Assembly: GCF_009870125.1 (NCBI RefSeq)
Contig: NC_046683.1
Span: 43,911,869 to 43,975,868, forward strand
Direction of reading: 5' to 3'
DNA: 64,000 nucleotides
Origin: Drosophila pseudoobscura
Taxonomy: Eukaryota; Arthropoda; Insecta; Diptera; Drosophilidae
Shown one piece after another: positions 36,738-48,250 of the stretch. The position numbers and the translations under genes were made by a program. How positions within the stretch are numbered: the first letter of the stretch is position 1; each line of letters starts with the position of its first letter. The notes under the pieces are model-generated. The model was not told where the DNA came from, searched no databases, and saw nothing but the letters and a program-made list of their open reading frames with translations.

Positions 36738-37829
36738 ATGAAGCTGTCAAAGCTGTCCAACCAGACGAATTCCCAGGATCCGCAGGCGGTAAACTCGCGC
36801 ATCTTTGTGGGCAATTTGAATACCTTCCAATGCTCCAAAACGGATGTGGAACGCATGTTCCAGATCTATGGCCGACTGGCGGGTAAGTCGGAACAGAAAG
36901 TCCTTCCTCTACGATTATATGCACACGTAACGTTATTCTCTTTGTCTTTTTGTCGCAGGCATATCCATGCATAAGGGCTATGCCTTTGTGCAGTTCACCA
37001 ACCCCTTCGATGCCCGCAATGCCTGCCACGGGGAGGATGGCAAGACGGTCCTCAGCCAGACCCTAGGTGAGTACTGCGGGCCGTAGGCCTAGAAAACCTA
37101 AACGAAGGAACGAACAGTGGTTGTAGATGTTTTGTGGGATATGTATCACATCTATCAATGAATATTTGATGAAATATCAAAGAGAATATCCTGATTCAAT
37201 ACTCCACTAAACCTGAATGCTTCCTTCTTAAAGAAACGAAACGCTCTGTACTTTAAAAATCCTCCACGTCGAAGGCAGCTGCTTTGCATAGACATTCCAG
37301 ACCTTAACCCTCGCCCCCGGACAAGGGCCGGGCCGGGGCCGGGCCGCTGCAGTTGCATGTCCATTGTGGCACAAGGATAGCGCGGGTCGTCAGGTTAATG
37401 GCCGCCGGCACCGGAAGCGCAGCACTAAAATCGAACCAACGCGCGAAAAAAGCTACAAAGTGGGAGAGTCGTAGTCAGAATCTGAGGATGAGTATGGCTT
37501 TGGCTTACATACATAGTAGGAGGCAATGGTAATGAAGGAGCCGAGCCGAGCTGGCAACGGCAAAGGCAAGGCAAAGGCAAAGGCAAAGGCAACGGCGACC
37601 CTGGCATGTGTAGTGGCCATATCTTAGGCACCCTACCACAAGCGGCTGTCTGAGTATTTTTCCCGGCCAGAGCGGAAGTGGCTGCAGGCCGCAGAAACTT
37701 AAAGTGCGGCCGACATAAATCTTGGCGCGATACTTTTAATGAAATTTCAATGTTGTGCTGCCTGTCTGTCTGTCTGACAGTCTGATTGTCTGACAGCCTG
37801 ACTACCTGGCAGCCACTACCGATGACTGT

Positions 37830-37872
<43 letters not shown>

Positions 37873-40800
37873 CTTGATAATTTCGTTTGAGCGTTTAATG
37901 AAATAATTCCAGTTGCCAGTTGCCAGTTGCAGCTGCAGCTGCAACGTTGACGTGCCACCGATTCGCTTTCGCCATTCTTTGGCAGTGCGTTCAGACTGTG
38001 AATCCTCCATTTTGCTCGTGTGAAGAACAACTTAATGCACTTAGCGCGCTGTGTCAGCTGATGGAGATGATGGCCAGAATGATGGAGGGGGAGAAGGGAA
38101 TGGGAGCTGGAGATGGAGATGGAGATGTAAGGCTGGCAGCGGTGCTGGTGCGGATGCTTCATATTCATACTGGCATGCTGGCAGGCAAATGGAAAGAAAG
38201 AACTTAACAGCACTCATAAAAAGCTTTCGCTCTGCTTATGCAAATGCAGAACGCTAAATGTGGAATGCTAATTCCTCTGATTAGGAACGAGAACCAACAG
38301 CTCTCGAGTCGCAGAGTGAAGTGGAGCCGCCGCTGCCGACTGTAATATTTCATTGCTACGCGCCATTGACTCTGGAGTCGGGTGGAATGCTGCCAGGCCG
38401 CAGCTAAACCGATTGAAGCAGGACTGGACCGAGGCCAGAAGCAGGAGGAGGAGGAGGACCAGGAGCAGGAGAAGGAGCCTTAGTGGAAATCCTTCTTATG
38501 CTTTTATCCTTAATCTTAATTATAGCCTGCCTGCCGAGCAGTCAGACAGCAGGGCGGCAAGCAGGAAACAAAAACAGAGAGGAAGGCAAGGAATGGAATG
38601 GAATGGAAAATACTGAAACAAAGCAGAAGATGGCAAAGACAAGGCCCTGAAAAAAAAGAAAGTGGAAAAGCTATCACGCCTCCCACCCACACCATCAGCT
38701 TTCCCCTCCTTCACTCACCAATTTGTAGTTATAGCAACGTCTCACTCCCATTTCCCTGCTCTGATTCTTCCTTTCTCTCCCTCGCTCTCCCCTCCCTTTG
38801 ACTGCGGCTTGTGTTTTGGCCGCGTAGCTTCTGGCCCTAAGCCCCCCAGCGGCGCAGCCGTCGCACTTCAAACTTTGTCATGAATTATGATGAACGAGCG
38901 TGGGCTGTACGAGTGTCTTCCCACCATTTGTTCCCCCTTGCACAGCCCCCTCCCCCCATAGATTCCTCTACAAAAAACCAGCCTCTGTCGCACCCTTTTC
39001 ATTGAAAAATGAAATGCATGAATCCGTTGCTCCCGGATATTTGTATACCCTTTAACCGAAAAGAACAGCAGTTTTTAGAATGGAAAAGAGAATATTTCGG
39101 CCAGATTTAATCAATACACAACTTAATCAAGCATTTTTTGTAAATTTACTTGAAATCTAGCTTTGTATCTCCGATGCAACTTCCACTTCATAAATGAATG
39201 TAGAGGGCATTTGTTCTGCGACTTCCTGAAAGCCACCACCTCCGGCCTCATTGTTTTTTTTATGCATAAACAAGAACTGACAATGTATACAGTTTTGCCT
39301 GTGGTGCAGTTTTATTAAGATTAATGATTGGGGGGGTGAAGTGATGTCAGATTGAATTAGTCGTGGTTTGGGAATGCAGCTGGCCAATGTGGATATGCAT
39401 GCAGACAGAGCATAGCAATTTTTTAATCACTCACAGCTCGTCCATTCATTTGCATAATGAAAGGATCTGAAATGATAAAGGCCCCGCCCAGATAGAGAAA
39501 GGATTCCATTCCTCCTATTGTCCTGCCGGTCTTTGTGGATGATGTTGTTTAGAAGACAATGACTTCAAAGGACCCCGAAATTTGTGTGTATTCGGTTTAT
39601 ACTTTTTTTTTTGGGCCCCCAGCAGATTGCCTTTTGCAATTAGGAATGGGGAATCCGAATCCATCTAATCTTTTTTCTCTCTCTTCCCTTGCAGATGTGA
39701 ACATGGTGGCCGAGCCGAAGGCACACCAGATCGGAAGGAAGCGACAGAATGTGAGCAAGACGGGAAACGATTGGTGAGTGCGCCCAGCCCTCCCCCCCCA
39801 GCCCTCCCCCGCGGGAAAATTACGATTACGATTATTCGGAATGCCTTCTGGGATACATCTCCATTGCAGCTCATTTCAATTTAATCTAAAAGTTTATTTT
39901 GGTCAATTTAACGCCGCCATGTGGCATGTGGCATTCATTTAGAGTTTATTTACATATCATTTAACGGCTTGACTTTCGCTCGGTTTCGCTTGGACTGTTG
40001 GGGTTACTGTTCTGGGGTTACCATGGGCCACCATGGGGTTGGTCTGTCTATGTATGGGCCAGACCCAAAGTTCCGCCCAAATAAATAAACAAATAAGGAA
40101 CAATTCATCAGGCGATGGCCATGAGGGCGTCCTTTGTTTCATCGCCCGTCTGGCATAAAATATTTGGCTGTCAACTGCTGGCCGAGTCTCTCCGTTCCCC
40201 GTTCCCCGTAACCGTTACGGGCCAAGTTTTCGTCTCCATTTCCCGTCTACAGTGTGGGTCACTCGAGTATTCCTGTGTACGTGTCCGCGTGTCCGCTCGT
40301 CCGCTCGTCCGCGTGTCCGTGTGGGGAGAGAGTTCGAGTGCTGCGTCAACACACTCCGAGTTCTTTCTGCGAGTTCTGCGCTGTGAGTGACAGTTGCAAT
40401 GTATGCCATAATGTCCTGGTTGTCCTGGTTGTCCTGCCTGTCCCGCCAGGAGCTGTGGCTGGTGCTGGAGCTGGTACTGGCTCTGACATGTGCACTTGTT
40501 TGTCCTGGCGCGGCCTTAATGATGACTGAGCGACATCCACAATTTATTTGGGTCTTGAGTCCCGGCCGCGCCGCCTTGCCAGCCTTTTGCACTCGTGTGG
40601 AAATATTTAATTTAAGCTTAATGACGCCGAAGTGAAATGCGTTACGGCTTTAAAAGGACATCGCCGTGGGGCAGGAGAGGAAATCCATCTGACATCGACT
40701 TGATTGTAATTAAAACGCAAACATGTCACGCTCCAGCCCCATCCAGTGGATTCGCTCAGTCCAGGTGCTCTTCTGTTCGTCATTAAACGGCTGCTTTCAG

Positions 40801-42246
40801 TCATTCTCGCCGCTCCCTAGGTCCACCCTCTCCACTGACTCTCTTGACCACACACAAGCCAACCGAAAAAGCCGCAATTGTTGAGCCACACCCCCACTCG
40901 CAGCACCCAGAGTCCTGAATGGCCCACTCTGGTACTCATTTGACCACAAATGGCTGGCTTCACTGAAGGCGGGGGAGAAGGGTGTCTCGGGTCATTGCAT
41001 CAATCACTGGCAACATAGCCCGGCGGGAGGGCGAACAAAATTGCCAAATGACAATACAAACGGCAGAGCAGCCAGAAATGCGGGAAATGCGGGGCCTAAA
41101 CAAATATTGACTGACAGACGGACTGATGGCCAGGGACTGACAGACGGACAGACGGACAGACTGACTTACAGACACTGCACTGCGGTGGGGCAACAGTTGG
41201 CAGGTTGTTCATTTTCAGTTAATGGGAAAGGGTATCCAGTTGATTTCTTTGTTGCATACTTTTCGGGGGCTTCTCCAGACAGTCCCCGACACTTCAATTA
41301 GCGAGCAAATGTTTGCCGAGCGTATTACCTCCTGTGTAATGATATCCTTCCGTCTGCTTGTGCCTCCCTCAGGGACTACTTCTACGACAGCTACTGCTCC
41401 TCAACCCTGCTGCGGGGCGGTGGCGGCGGAGGCGGCGGAGGCTCCAATGGAGTCCGGGCAAAGAAGCGGAAGCGCCTGATGACCAATGGAAACGGCCTGG
41501 CCGTGGCCGTGCAACAGCAGCAGCAGCAGCATGGGCAGCACCATCACAGTGCAGCCGCGGTGGCCGCTGCTGCGGCGGCAGCCGTCCACCACCAGCACCA
41601 GCAACAGCAGCAGCAGGCGCAGCAAGTGCAGCAGCAGCAGCAACAGCAGCACCATCATCAGCAGCAGGTGGCTGCCGTTGCCATGGCGGCCATGGCCAAT
41701 TTGTTGCCGCAACAGCAGCTGCTGCTGCATCAGCAGAGTCTGCTCTCAAATGCCGCCACCGCGGCGGCAGTGGCCACCACGGCAGCCACAACGGCGGCTC
41801 CCGGTGCCCTCCACTGGTCCCAATACAAACAGGAGCAACAGCATTCGCATCCGCACCAGCATCCCCATCAGCATTCGCATACACATCCGCACCAGCACCA
41901 GCAGCAGCAGCCCCAGCAGTTTGGATTTCAGCTGAAGAGCAGCGTGGCTGTCCAGGCGACGACATCGCCGCAAAATGCAAAGTCAGCAATAATTGCTAAT
42001 CAAACGGCGCTCGCCGAGCAGTACCCGGGTGGAGTCAACGTCGGAGTTGGAGTCGGTGTTGGGAATGGGGCCGCAGCCTTTGCCCATCAGCAGAATCATC
42101 AACAGCAGCAGCAGCAGCAGCAACAACAATTGGGATGTCTGCTGCAACCATTGACGCTGGCATTGTCCCCACAGCAGCCGCAGCCTCATCAGGCGGCAAC
42201 GCCGCTTCAGTTGCACAGCCAATTGATGCAACATCAACAGCAGCAG

Positions 42247-42296
<50 letters not shown>

Positions 42297-45200
42297 GCAG
42301 CAACAACAAGCACAGGAGCAATTAAGTTTGCATCAGCACTGGGGACCTTTCAAAGTGTACAGTGAGTATTGACTTGGATGATATTGGAGGGTGGCGATGC
42401 CACAAGGAATATTTTAATGGGTGTGTGTGGTCGACTCTAATGACAGTTTGTGGGTTCATCCAGCAGTTCTGTAAGATTTTATCTTTAGAGTCAGCAGCAG
42501 TATCACGAAACGTACTGTTTTTCTAGAGCACGAAAATCTTTGGAAGTCGATTGCTTTTAAAAACTACTAAGAAATTTACTTAGGCAGGCTCCGGCTTTCA
42601 TTTTCGCAAAAACTTTCCGAACGCCAACATTTTTCCGTTCTTAAAACGGAACCAAAGTAAGCTGGTTAACGTACCTTTCAGAGCTGTTAAGCGCACAATT
42701 TAGTGTCGAAATCTTCTGTTATGCGTCACATTCGATGTATCGATAATCGATCGAGCTGTGTCAGCTGTAAGCAGGAAAAGGAAAAGTGTTGTTACTCTGA
42801 TAAATTATTTTGAAGGTTGAGGTTGGGTTCAACAAAGCCATTTAAAAAGACACAAGGAATATTAACCTGGTAATGGTGTAAATTATATGTAAATGCATTG
42901 AAAAATCATATATTTTTTTACTTTTGCAATTAAGATTCTTTTTGTTGTACAAAAGGGCGTTTACTTTTTATTTCTTCGAGGAAAATGTTTCCGTTTTGTA
43001 AACGAAAAACCTTGCTTTTTGTGAACACGGGATCACATCTTTTGTGGTTTTCAAAAGTAAATCGAAACATTTTAGCGAAAGGGAAAACCTGAGCCTGCCT
43101 GATTGATGACACACATTTTCGAAATCGATCACACGAATCAGCATTGAACAATCGAATAGTATTTCTTTGATAAATCTGTCAAAAATAACTGCTTGTCGAT
43201 TCCTTCTGTGTGTTCCTCTAAAACTGAGAAATGTTTCCACGCGAGGCAAGTGGTAGAGTAAGCGGAGCGGTCGCCCGGTTAGTCGTTCTGATTGCCATGT
43301 TGAGCATCGCCAATAGCCTGCACATCCAGCCCAAACAGTTCCAGCTTCAGGAGCCTGTGCAGTCGCTGTGGCAGTCGTTCCCCCTATCTGCACCTTTGGC
43401 GGCACCGCCACGTCTGGCGGACGATTACGTCAGCGGGGTACTGAGTCTAAAGGAAAGTCTTCTCAAGAAGCCGGTAGCCGGCGGCTACCGGAGTGGCATG
43501 AAGAGCCTGCCACAGATGGGGGAGAAAAGTCAACAGCAGCAGCAAAAGAAAGATGAGAATGTTGCTTCCTTCGCCCGGTTGATGCCGTCGAGGCTTTCCT
43601 ACGAATCCCTCAAGAAACTAATGGACATGCCTGCCGTGGTAGAGGCGATTGCCCAGCAGGTTCCGTTTATCGATCCGCAGGCCAAGGAGAACGAGCAATT
43701 CACGTCACAATACCCTTTCCAGTTACAGCAGGACGAGTTTCTGCAGCAGGTTCCGTTTATGAATCCGTCGGTCAAGGAAAACGAGCAGATCACACAGGAG
43801 GAGTTTCGGCAGCAGAGAACGGTACAGACAAACTATCAAACCCAGTTGCTGCAGCAGCTCCAACAGTTATTCGGGATGCGTCCAAAGTACCAGCCGGAGT
43901 TGAATGGGGCTGCGTCGAGCTGCACCGCGGCTCCTGATATTTCAGTGGACAGTGAAGAATGTCAGACGGACTTTCCTGAAGAAGCGGAAACGACAGAGGA
44001 GCCCACGGATGGGGAGAAGGTCATCGTGGATGTAAAGCCTGCCAAGCCGGACAAGAACAAGGAAAAAGCAAAGACCACCACACCCAAGCCCAAAAAAAAG
44101 ACCACCAAGAAGCTATCCTGCTGCACCAAGCCATCCAAGGAAAAGAGCGGCAAGATGCCCATCAGATTCTCCCTGAACTTCCAGAACGAGCAGTCTCAAG
44201 AGGACGAGGAACAGAGTCAGGAGACCGAGGAGCATGAGCAACAGCCCCGCACCGGCCGACATGTCTACAATCCTGATCTTTATTTCGATGCCTTCGCCAA
44301 CCGTTTCCGATATCGCCAGGAAAGTAATGCCGAAGCCTTTGGACAAAATGAGATTGAGACCGAAGATATGCAGCTGCAGAGGATGAAGCGAAAGCCGTTG
44401 ATGAACCCTAGCCGCAATCAGCGTCGAGTCCTGGACAGGCAACGCCTGCTGCAGGCCGAAGTCAAGCTCTGGCCCATCAACATGAGGAATATGATCGATC
44501 GTATCCATTGAGATATGAATCTTTTGTTTCTCCTTTAAATATATTTTGTTACTTGATTCGGTATTATAAAAATTACATAAGAAGTTTCTTCTAATTAAGT
44601 CAGTAAAGGAAATGTTTAATAGAAAATGTTAGAAGAATGTTCACAAGAGAGTATTAAGTGATTAAGTGATCTTGGAAGCATATAAACAACTTATTTTTGC
44701 CACTCTATCGCATATTTCCAGGCAATCCGGACACATTAATCTGCGGCAATTGCCGGGAATGCTTCGGCGAGCTGTCTGAGTTATTGGACCACAAGAAAAG
44801 TTATTGCAAGCTGAGGTTCACATGCAAGTGCCAGGATGTTGCCTTTGCGGCCAGTGCAAGTAAGTGGCGGTGGGGCAGGATGGGGACTGCGACTGGGACT
44901 GTGACTGGAACTGGGACTGGGACTGGGACTAAGACTGGGTGTGGCAGCTTGTCTGTTGGCAATTAATTTATGATTGTTAAACACTTTTTGCCCCCGATGC
45001 ATGCCCAGGGCCAGGCCCAGACCCAGGCCCAGTCTCAGACCAAAGTGTTTGTCTAAGGCTCATTGTGAGTGAGTGAGTGAGGAGTTGGCCTGTTTGCAAG
45101 TCAGCAACATCTGGCTACAGATCCGTATAACCATATCCATATCCAGCATGTCTGGTTGTGCCATGGTCCTGAGGCTTGAGGCTTGCGGCTGCTTGCAAAT

Positions 45201-46271
45201 GCATTTAAAATTGAGTTATTTATGCGGACAGGGCCTCGACGTTGGCCTTCTGCAAATTCCAACTTAAATAACTAATTAATTCTCGCATGTTTCCCCACAC
45301 ACACAAACGCAGAAACGCCACCATCGAGCGCCAAATTGCTTTGCGCCGTTTGCAAGGATGCTTTCGCCAATCCCTGGGATTTGATGGTCCACGCACAGGC
45401 CGCGCACATGGTTAACATTTACGAGTTGGGCGATGAGGCAGCCAATGCCAATGCCAATGCCACCAACAGCGGCGCCGCCACGAACAACCACACATTGAAC
45501 AATGCCAGTGCAACAGTGGAGAATGGTCATGCAACGCTGGCCGCTGATGAGGCTGCCACAAAGCAGATGCCTGCGTCATCAACACTTAACAAGGAGCCCA
45601 ATAACAATCACAAAATTAGCAACAATAAGCACAGTACCAGCAATGGCCACATGTCGCCCACAGGCGAGGGCATTGTTCTGGCCGGATCGGTAGAGAATGG
45701 AGCTGCCAGCGACACGGATACAAACTGCTTGGTGGACATCAAGTTCAGTCCAAGCCCCAGTCCCAAGGAGGTGCGTGTCATGGATAACCGGGCATGCCCC
45801 ACCCCATCAACTTCCTTAAGAGATCTGCTGATGCTCAAAACGCTTCTCTTGCAGGACCAGCAGCGTGACGACCTGTCGCTGGACGGCCGGATGTCCAGCA
45901 GCTCGCAGCAGACGCACCACTCGGACGAGAAGCTCCTGAACGGGTCCGTATCTTCGCGGGGCAGCTCGCCAGGACTCGAGCCCGATGAGCCGCCGGCCAC
46001 TCGCGCCTGCATTGTGCGAACTCTGAGTATTGTGAGTATGGAAAACCCATTCGATTAGATACACTCCTGCTTATAATTTGTTGCTTGCAACTTGCAATAG
46101 TGCGATTCAAGGCTTCTTGTTGCGTATCTGAATTCCATATAGAACTCATATATTTTTGTTTATTCTTTCGCACACTTGCAGGAGACTTCTGGCCCCACTA
46201 CGGCACCATCGGCGACCACTGCTCTGAGCCTGATGTCCAATAGCCTGAGTCTGGCCCTGGCCCCACAATAG
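36738..46271 (+). CDS. hnRNP C/RALY-like RRM protein with poly-Q and two zinc-finger motifs, 755 aa
   Basis: Exons: 36738-36882, 36959-37066, 39695-39773, 41373-42361, 44722-44859, 45313-46031, 46182-46271 (2268 nt, all GT/AG). The RRM has RNP2 IFVGNL at 22-27 and RNP1 KGYAFVQF at 54-61. The text around it (RIFVGNLNTF, HKGYAFVQF, VNMVAEPK, then DYFYDSY and a KKRKR nuclear signal) follows human hnRNP C/RALY closely, so it is a nuclear RNA-binding protein. Exon 4 is a His/Gln/Ala-rich low-complexity region with Q25 at 399-423. C448-x2-C451-x12-H464-x4-C469 and C497-x2-C500-x12-H513-x4-H518 are zinc-finger-like; the latter is a standard C2H2. From memory it corresponds to D. melanogaster CG42458; I have not verified this. 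The start has good context (CAACCATG). Intron retention after exon 4 or exon 6 would give alternative ends. Confidence 0.8.
37558..37594. repeat. GGCAAA hexamer microsatellite
   Basis: About six GGCAAA units with one shortened unit. Confidence 0.75.
37834..37872. repeat. CTGG tetranucleotide microsatellite
   Basis: About nine perfect CTGG/TGGC units. A (CTGT) stretch lies just upstream at about 37760-37800. Confidence 0.85.
39774..41372 (+). other. Intron 3 of the RRM gene
   Basis: The donor G|GTGAGT is at 39774 and the acceptor CCTCCCTCAG ends at 41372. Neither strand shows a gene. Short tandem runs (GTCCGC near 40283-40320, GACGGACA near 41110-41165) account for the open frames. Confidence 0.65.
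42738..42745. promoter_or_regulatory. DREF-type motif TATCGATA
   Basis: A perfect 8-bp DRE core palindrome lies 485 bp upstream of the nested gene's ATG. A further AATCGATC and a possible 5' donor (CAGCT|GTAAGC near 42768) follow it. DRE motifs mark many broadly expressed Drosophila promoters, so it may drive the nested gene, perhaps through a spliced leader. That link is inference. Confidence 0.4.
43231..44511 (+). CDS. Nested gene: putative secreted Gln/Lys-rich protein, 426 aa, unknown
   Basis: This is an uninterrupted 426-codon frame inside intron 4 of the RRM gene, on the same strand. An N-terminal hydrophobic stretch, residues about 15-30 (ARLVVLIAMLSIANS), reads as a signal peptide. 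Two internal repeats, QQVPFIDPQAKENEQFT (142-158) and QQVPFMNPSVKENEQIT (172-188), show a duplication. A Lys/Pro/Thr-rich basic stretch lies about 270-305 with paired cysteines (SCCTK), then an acidic Glu/Gln patch, a NPDLYFDAF motif and a basic C-terminus. No known domain is recognised. Codon use is varied and the frame is far longer than chance. It may be a chorion, seminal or matrix-type protein, but this is unsupported. No canonical AATAAA follows closely; AATATA occurs near 44538. Confidence 0.75.
   Translation: MFPREASGRVSGAVARLVVLIAMLSIANSLHIQPKQFQLQEPVQSLWQSFPLSAPLAAPPRLADDYVSGVLSLKESLLKKPVAGGYRSGMKSLPQMGEKSQQQQQKKDENVASFARLMPSRLSYESLKKLMDMPAVVEAIAQQVPFIDPQAKENEQFTSQYPFQLQQDEFLQQVPFMNPSVKENEQITQEEFRQQRTVQTNYQTQLLQQLQQLFGMRPKYQPELNGAASSCTAAPDISVDSEECQTDFPEEAETTEEPTDGEKVIVDVKPAKPDKNKEKAKTTTPKPKKKTTKKLSCCTKPSKEKSGKMPIRFSLNFQNEQSQEDEEQSQETEEHEQQPRTGRHVYNPDLYFDAFANRFRYRQESNAEAFGQNEIETEDMQLQRMKRKPLMNPSRNQRRVLDRQRLLQAEVKLWPINMRNMIDRIH
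44860..45312 (+). other. Intron 5 of the RRM gene
   Basis: The donor A|GTAAGT is at 44860 and the acceptor ACGCAG ends at 45312. It contains a GGGACT-type repeat (about 44885-44935) and a GAGT run. No gene. Confidence 0.75.
45771..45854 (+). other. In-frame intron-like segment (exitron candidate), 84 nt
   Basis: Inside exon 6, GAG|GTGCGT at 45771 and CTTCTCTTGCAG ending at 45854 form a credible intron. It is 84 nt, exactly 28 codons, with no stop. Both the retained form (residues 640-667) and the spliced form keep frame. I counted it as coding in the 755-aa model. Confidence 0.5.
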
Positions 46272-47300
46272 GTCGATCGGGCAGCAGTATTCAGAGAGAA
46301 CTGCCTTTGGATTGGGGTCTTGTGAGGTGTTTATCTTTATCCGATATCCGATAAAAGTGCAATTCTTCAGTATTTTTGTAACAGACTAACCGGCGGGAAG
46401 AGGACGTTAATTACAGCAAACATATCATTTTAAATTAGCTATAGATATACATATGTACGTATGACATACAGATAAACCAGATATAACTACGGTAGCTATT
46501 ACAATTACAAAGAGGTGTACGAGGTGTACGTATATTCGTATGCAAGTGTACAATACTTGTAATCGTATTGGTCTTTTATGTTTGGGTTGTTCGCATGTCC
46601 TTTGGGTTTAGCGTTTCAAACGAGGATATTTGTTGGGGTTTCAGAACTGCAAAAGTGAACGTATAGGTAAAATTATGGAAGGCTTAAGCTGTCAGCGTCT
46701 GTCCGCAGAGTGGGGGATATGTGTATAATGTTACAATGGGACAATGGGACAATGTGGCAGATTAAACGGGAAACGGCAACGAGCTTTGTATATAGTTAAA
46801 CAGCAATTACAAGGATACAAATTAAAGAATCATAAGATCATTGTTAATGCCCAGGCTTTCATTGTAATTTAATTTTTTTTTTATAATCTTTCAAGCTTAA
46901 TTATCGTAGCGAGACAACAAAATGAAGCCACGCAAATTGTATATCAGAAGTATATCAGAAGTAGCATAGGAACAACAGGTGTTTCAAAAACAAATTCGGA
47001 GAAACTTGTGCGGCAGAGAGCTCTATTATATAGTACTATAATCACATACGCGTAAACTTAATACCTATATAATCTGTAATACCCACAAATATCAAAAGTA
47101 GCGGCTATGTAAATAGGATAAACCTATACATTATGTACTAGCAGGCAACCAAATTTGTAACTAGTAAAGGTAACAACATTCAATTCAATGTCCTCCAGCT
47201 TAAGCATATAAACAAGCAAATGAAATGTATTAAACAAATGGATATACCAAATACATATATATATATACATATACAGATAATACACATATCCAGTTGAATC
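46272..47300 (+). other. 3' UTR and end of the RRM gene
   Basis: AT-rich sequence after the TAG at 46269-46271. No AATAAA is seen soon after. ATTAAA occurs at 46821-46826 and again near 47228, either of which could direct polyadenylation. No other gene is visible. Confidence 0.45.
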
Positions 47301-47930
47301 TTTTTAATGCGGAACTTTGAAAGGGAAAGTTTTTAGGCACCCTGAGACTCTGTCCTTGGGTGCAACAGCTCGCAGGGTCTTCGGCGGCGCATTAGAAATT
47401 CTATTTTCGAGCTCATTAAAATAAATGAAGATCGCCAGACTGTGAGAGACCTTACCGACACCGACGACAGACCCTGCCAGACAGTGGAGTGTGTAAATAT
47501 TTAGAGCCAGAACCGAGAACAGGCAACAGAAAAAAGGGAGGGCAAGGACAATGCCAACATTGTTGAAAGCAAAGCGCCACGATAATGAAAAGTCCCAACA
47601 AAAGGTGAGTTCCTGGCTGTCGTGGAGTTGCAAGTTCCAGCCCCCAAAAACCTAGACACAATGCCCAGCCAGAATGCAGTTAACTTTATTAAATTGCGCA
47701 ACGAAAACGGTCGCATCGTGTTGTGTGTGGCGACGCCTCTTGTTGATGCACCCCTTTTTGTTGTTCATGTCCTTGCCACTGGCTATTGCGGCGCTTTTTT
47801 GGACCACAAAAGAAAGGTATGATGACTTTCAAATCAGCCTTGGACAGTTGCTTGTAAATTATAATAAATAAAGTGATATTAAGGAGGTCCTTAAATATGA
47901 TATTTTACGAACATTAAAGATCGTCGCTTT
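47301..47930. other. Intergenic, no gene seen
   Basis: Short frames only. A 53-codon + strand ATG frame at 47661 has no recognisable features. Confidence 0.5.
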
Positions 47931-47935
47931 CCGAA

Positions 47936-48250
47936 TCTCTGATAGTAGGTCTTTCGCCGATCTGCCACTATTGGGCCGATAAATAGCGTCCGGATCTTTT
48001 GGCTGGGCTATACAACAGCCGATCTGAGCTTGACATGTTTTTTCGTGATCGGAAGAGTCCTGCCAAACGATTTGCACCCGAAACTGTTAAATCAGCCTAA
48101 TTTGGATTATTTTGCTCCTGGGAAATAGACCCTTCTCCGATCTGCACCTATTTACGCGGGATATATAGCCCAGATCTTTTGGCTAATACATCGGCTATAC
48201 AGCGAACGATCTGGGCGTGGAATATATTTGAATGATCGGGATACTCCTAT
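47936..48250. repeat. Two diverged 180-bp tandem units
   Basis: Blocks recur with a constant offset: 'ccgatctgc' at 47957 and 48137, 'agatcttttggct'/'ggatcttttggct' near 47992 and 48172 (both +180), then 'gatctg' at 48021 and 48208 and 'gatcgg' near 48047 and 48234 (+187 after a small indel). They look like two monomers of a satellite-type or regulatory repeat rich in GATC. Identity is moderate, so the duplication is not recent. Confidence 0.7.

Larger units (their letters stand above)
37067..39694 (+). other. Intron 2 of the RRM gene
   Basis: The donor G|GTGAGT is at 37067 and the acceptor CCCTTGCAG ends at 39694. It contains a GGCAAA run (37558-37594) and a CTGG run (37834-37872). No nested gene is seen. 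The long frames on the minus strand are built on those repeats. Confidence 0.7.
42362..44721 (+). other. Intron 4 of the RRM gene, hosting a nested gene
   Basis: The donor ACA|GTGAGT is at 42362 and the acceptor CATATTTCCAG ends at 44721. It contains a DRE motif at 42738-42745 and the nested + strand gene 43231-44511. Retention of its start adds SEY and a stop at 42370-42372, so a truncated RRM/poly-Q isoform without zinc fingers is possible. Confidence 0.7.

Noticed and set aside
41369..42321. Ala/Leu/Met-rich frames antisense and out of frame to the RRM exon 4
   Set aside because: Shadows of CAG repeats in the true + frame.
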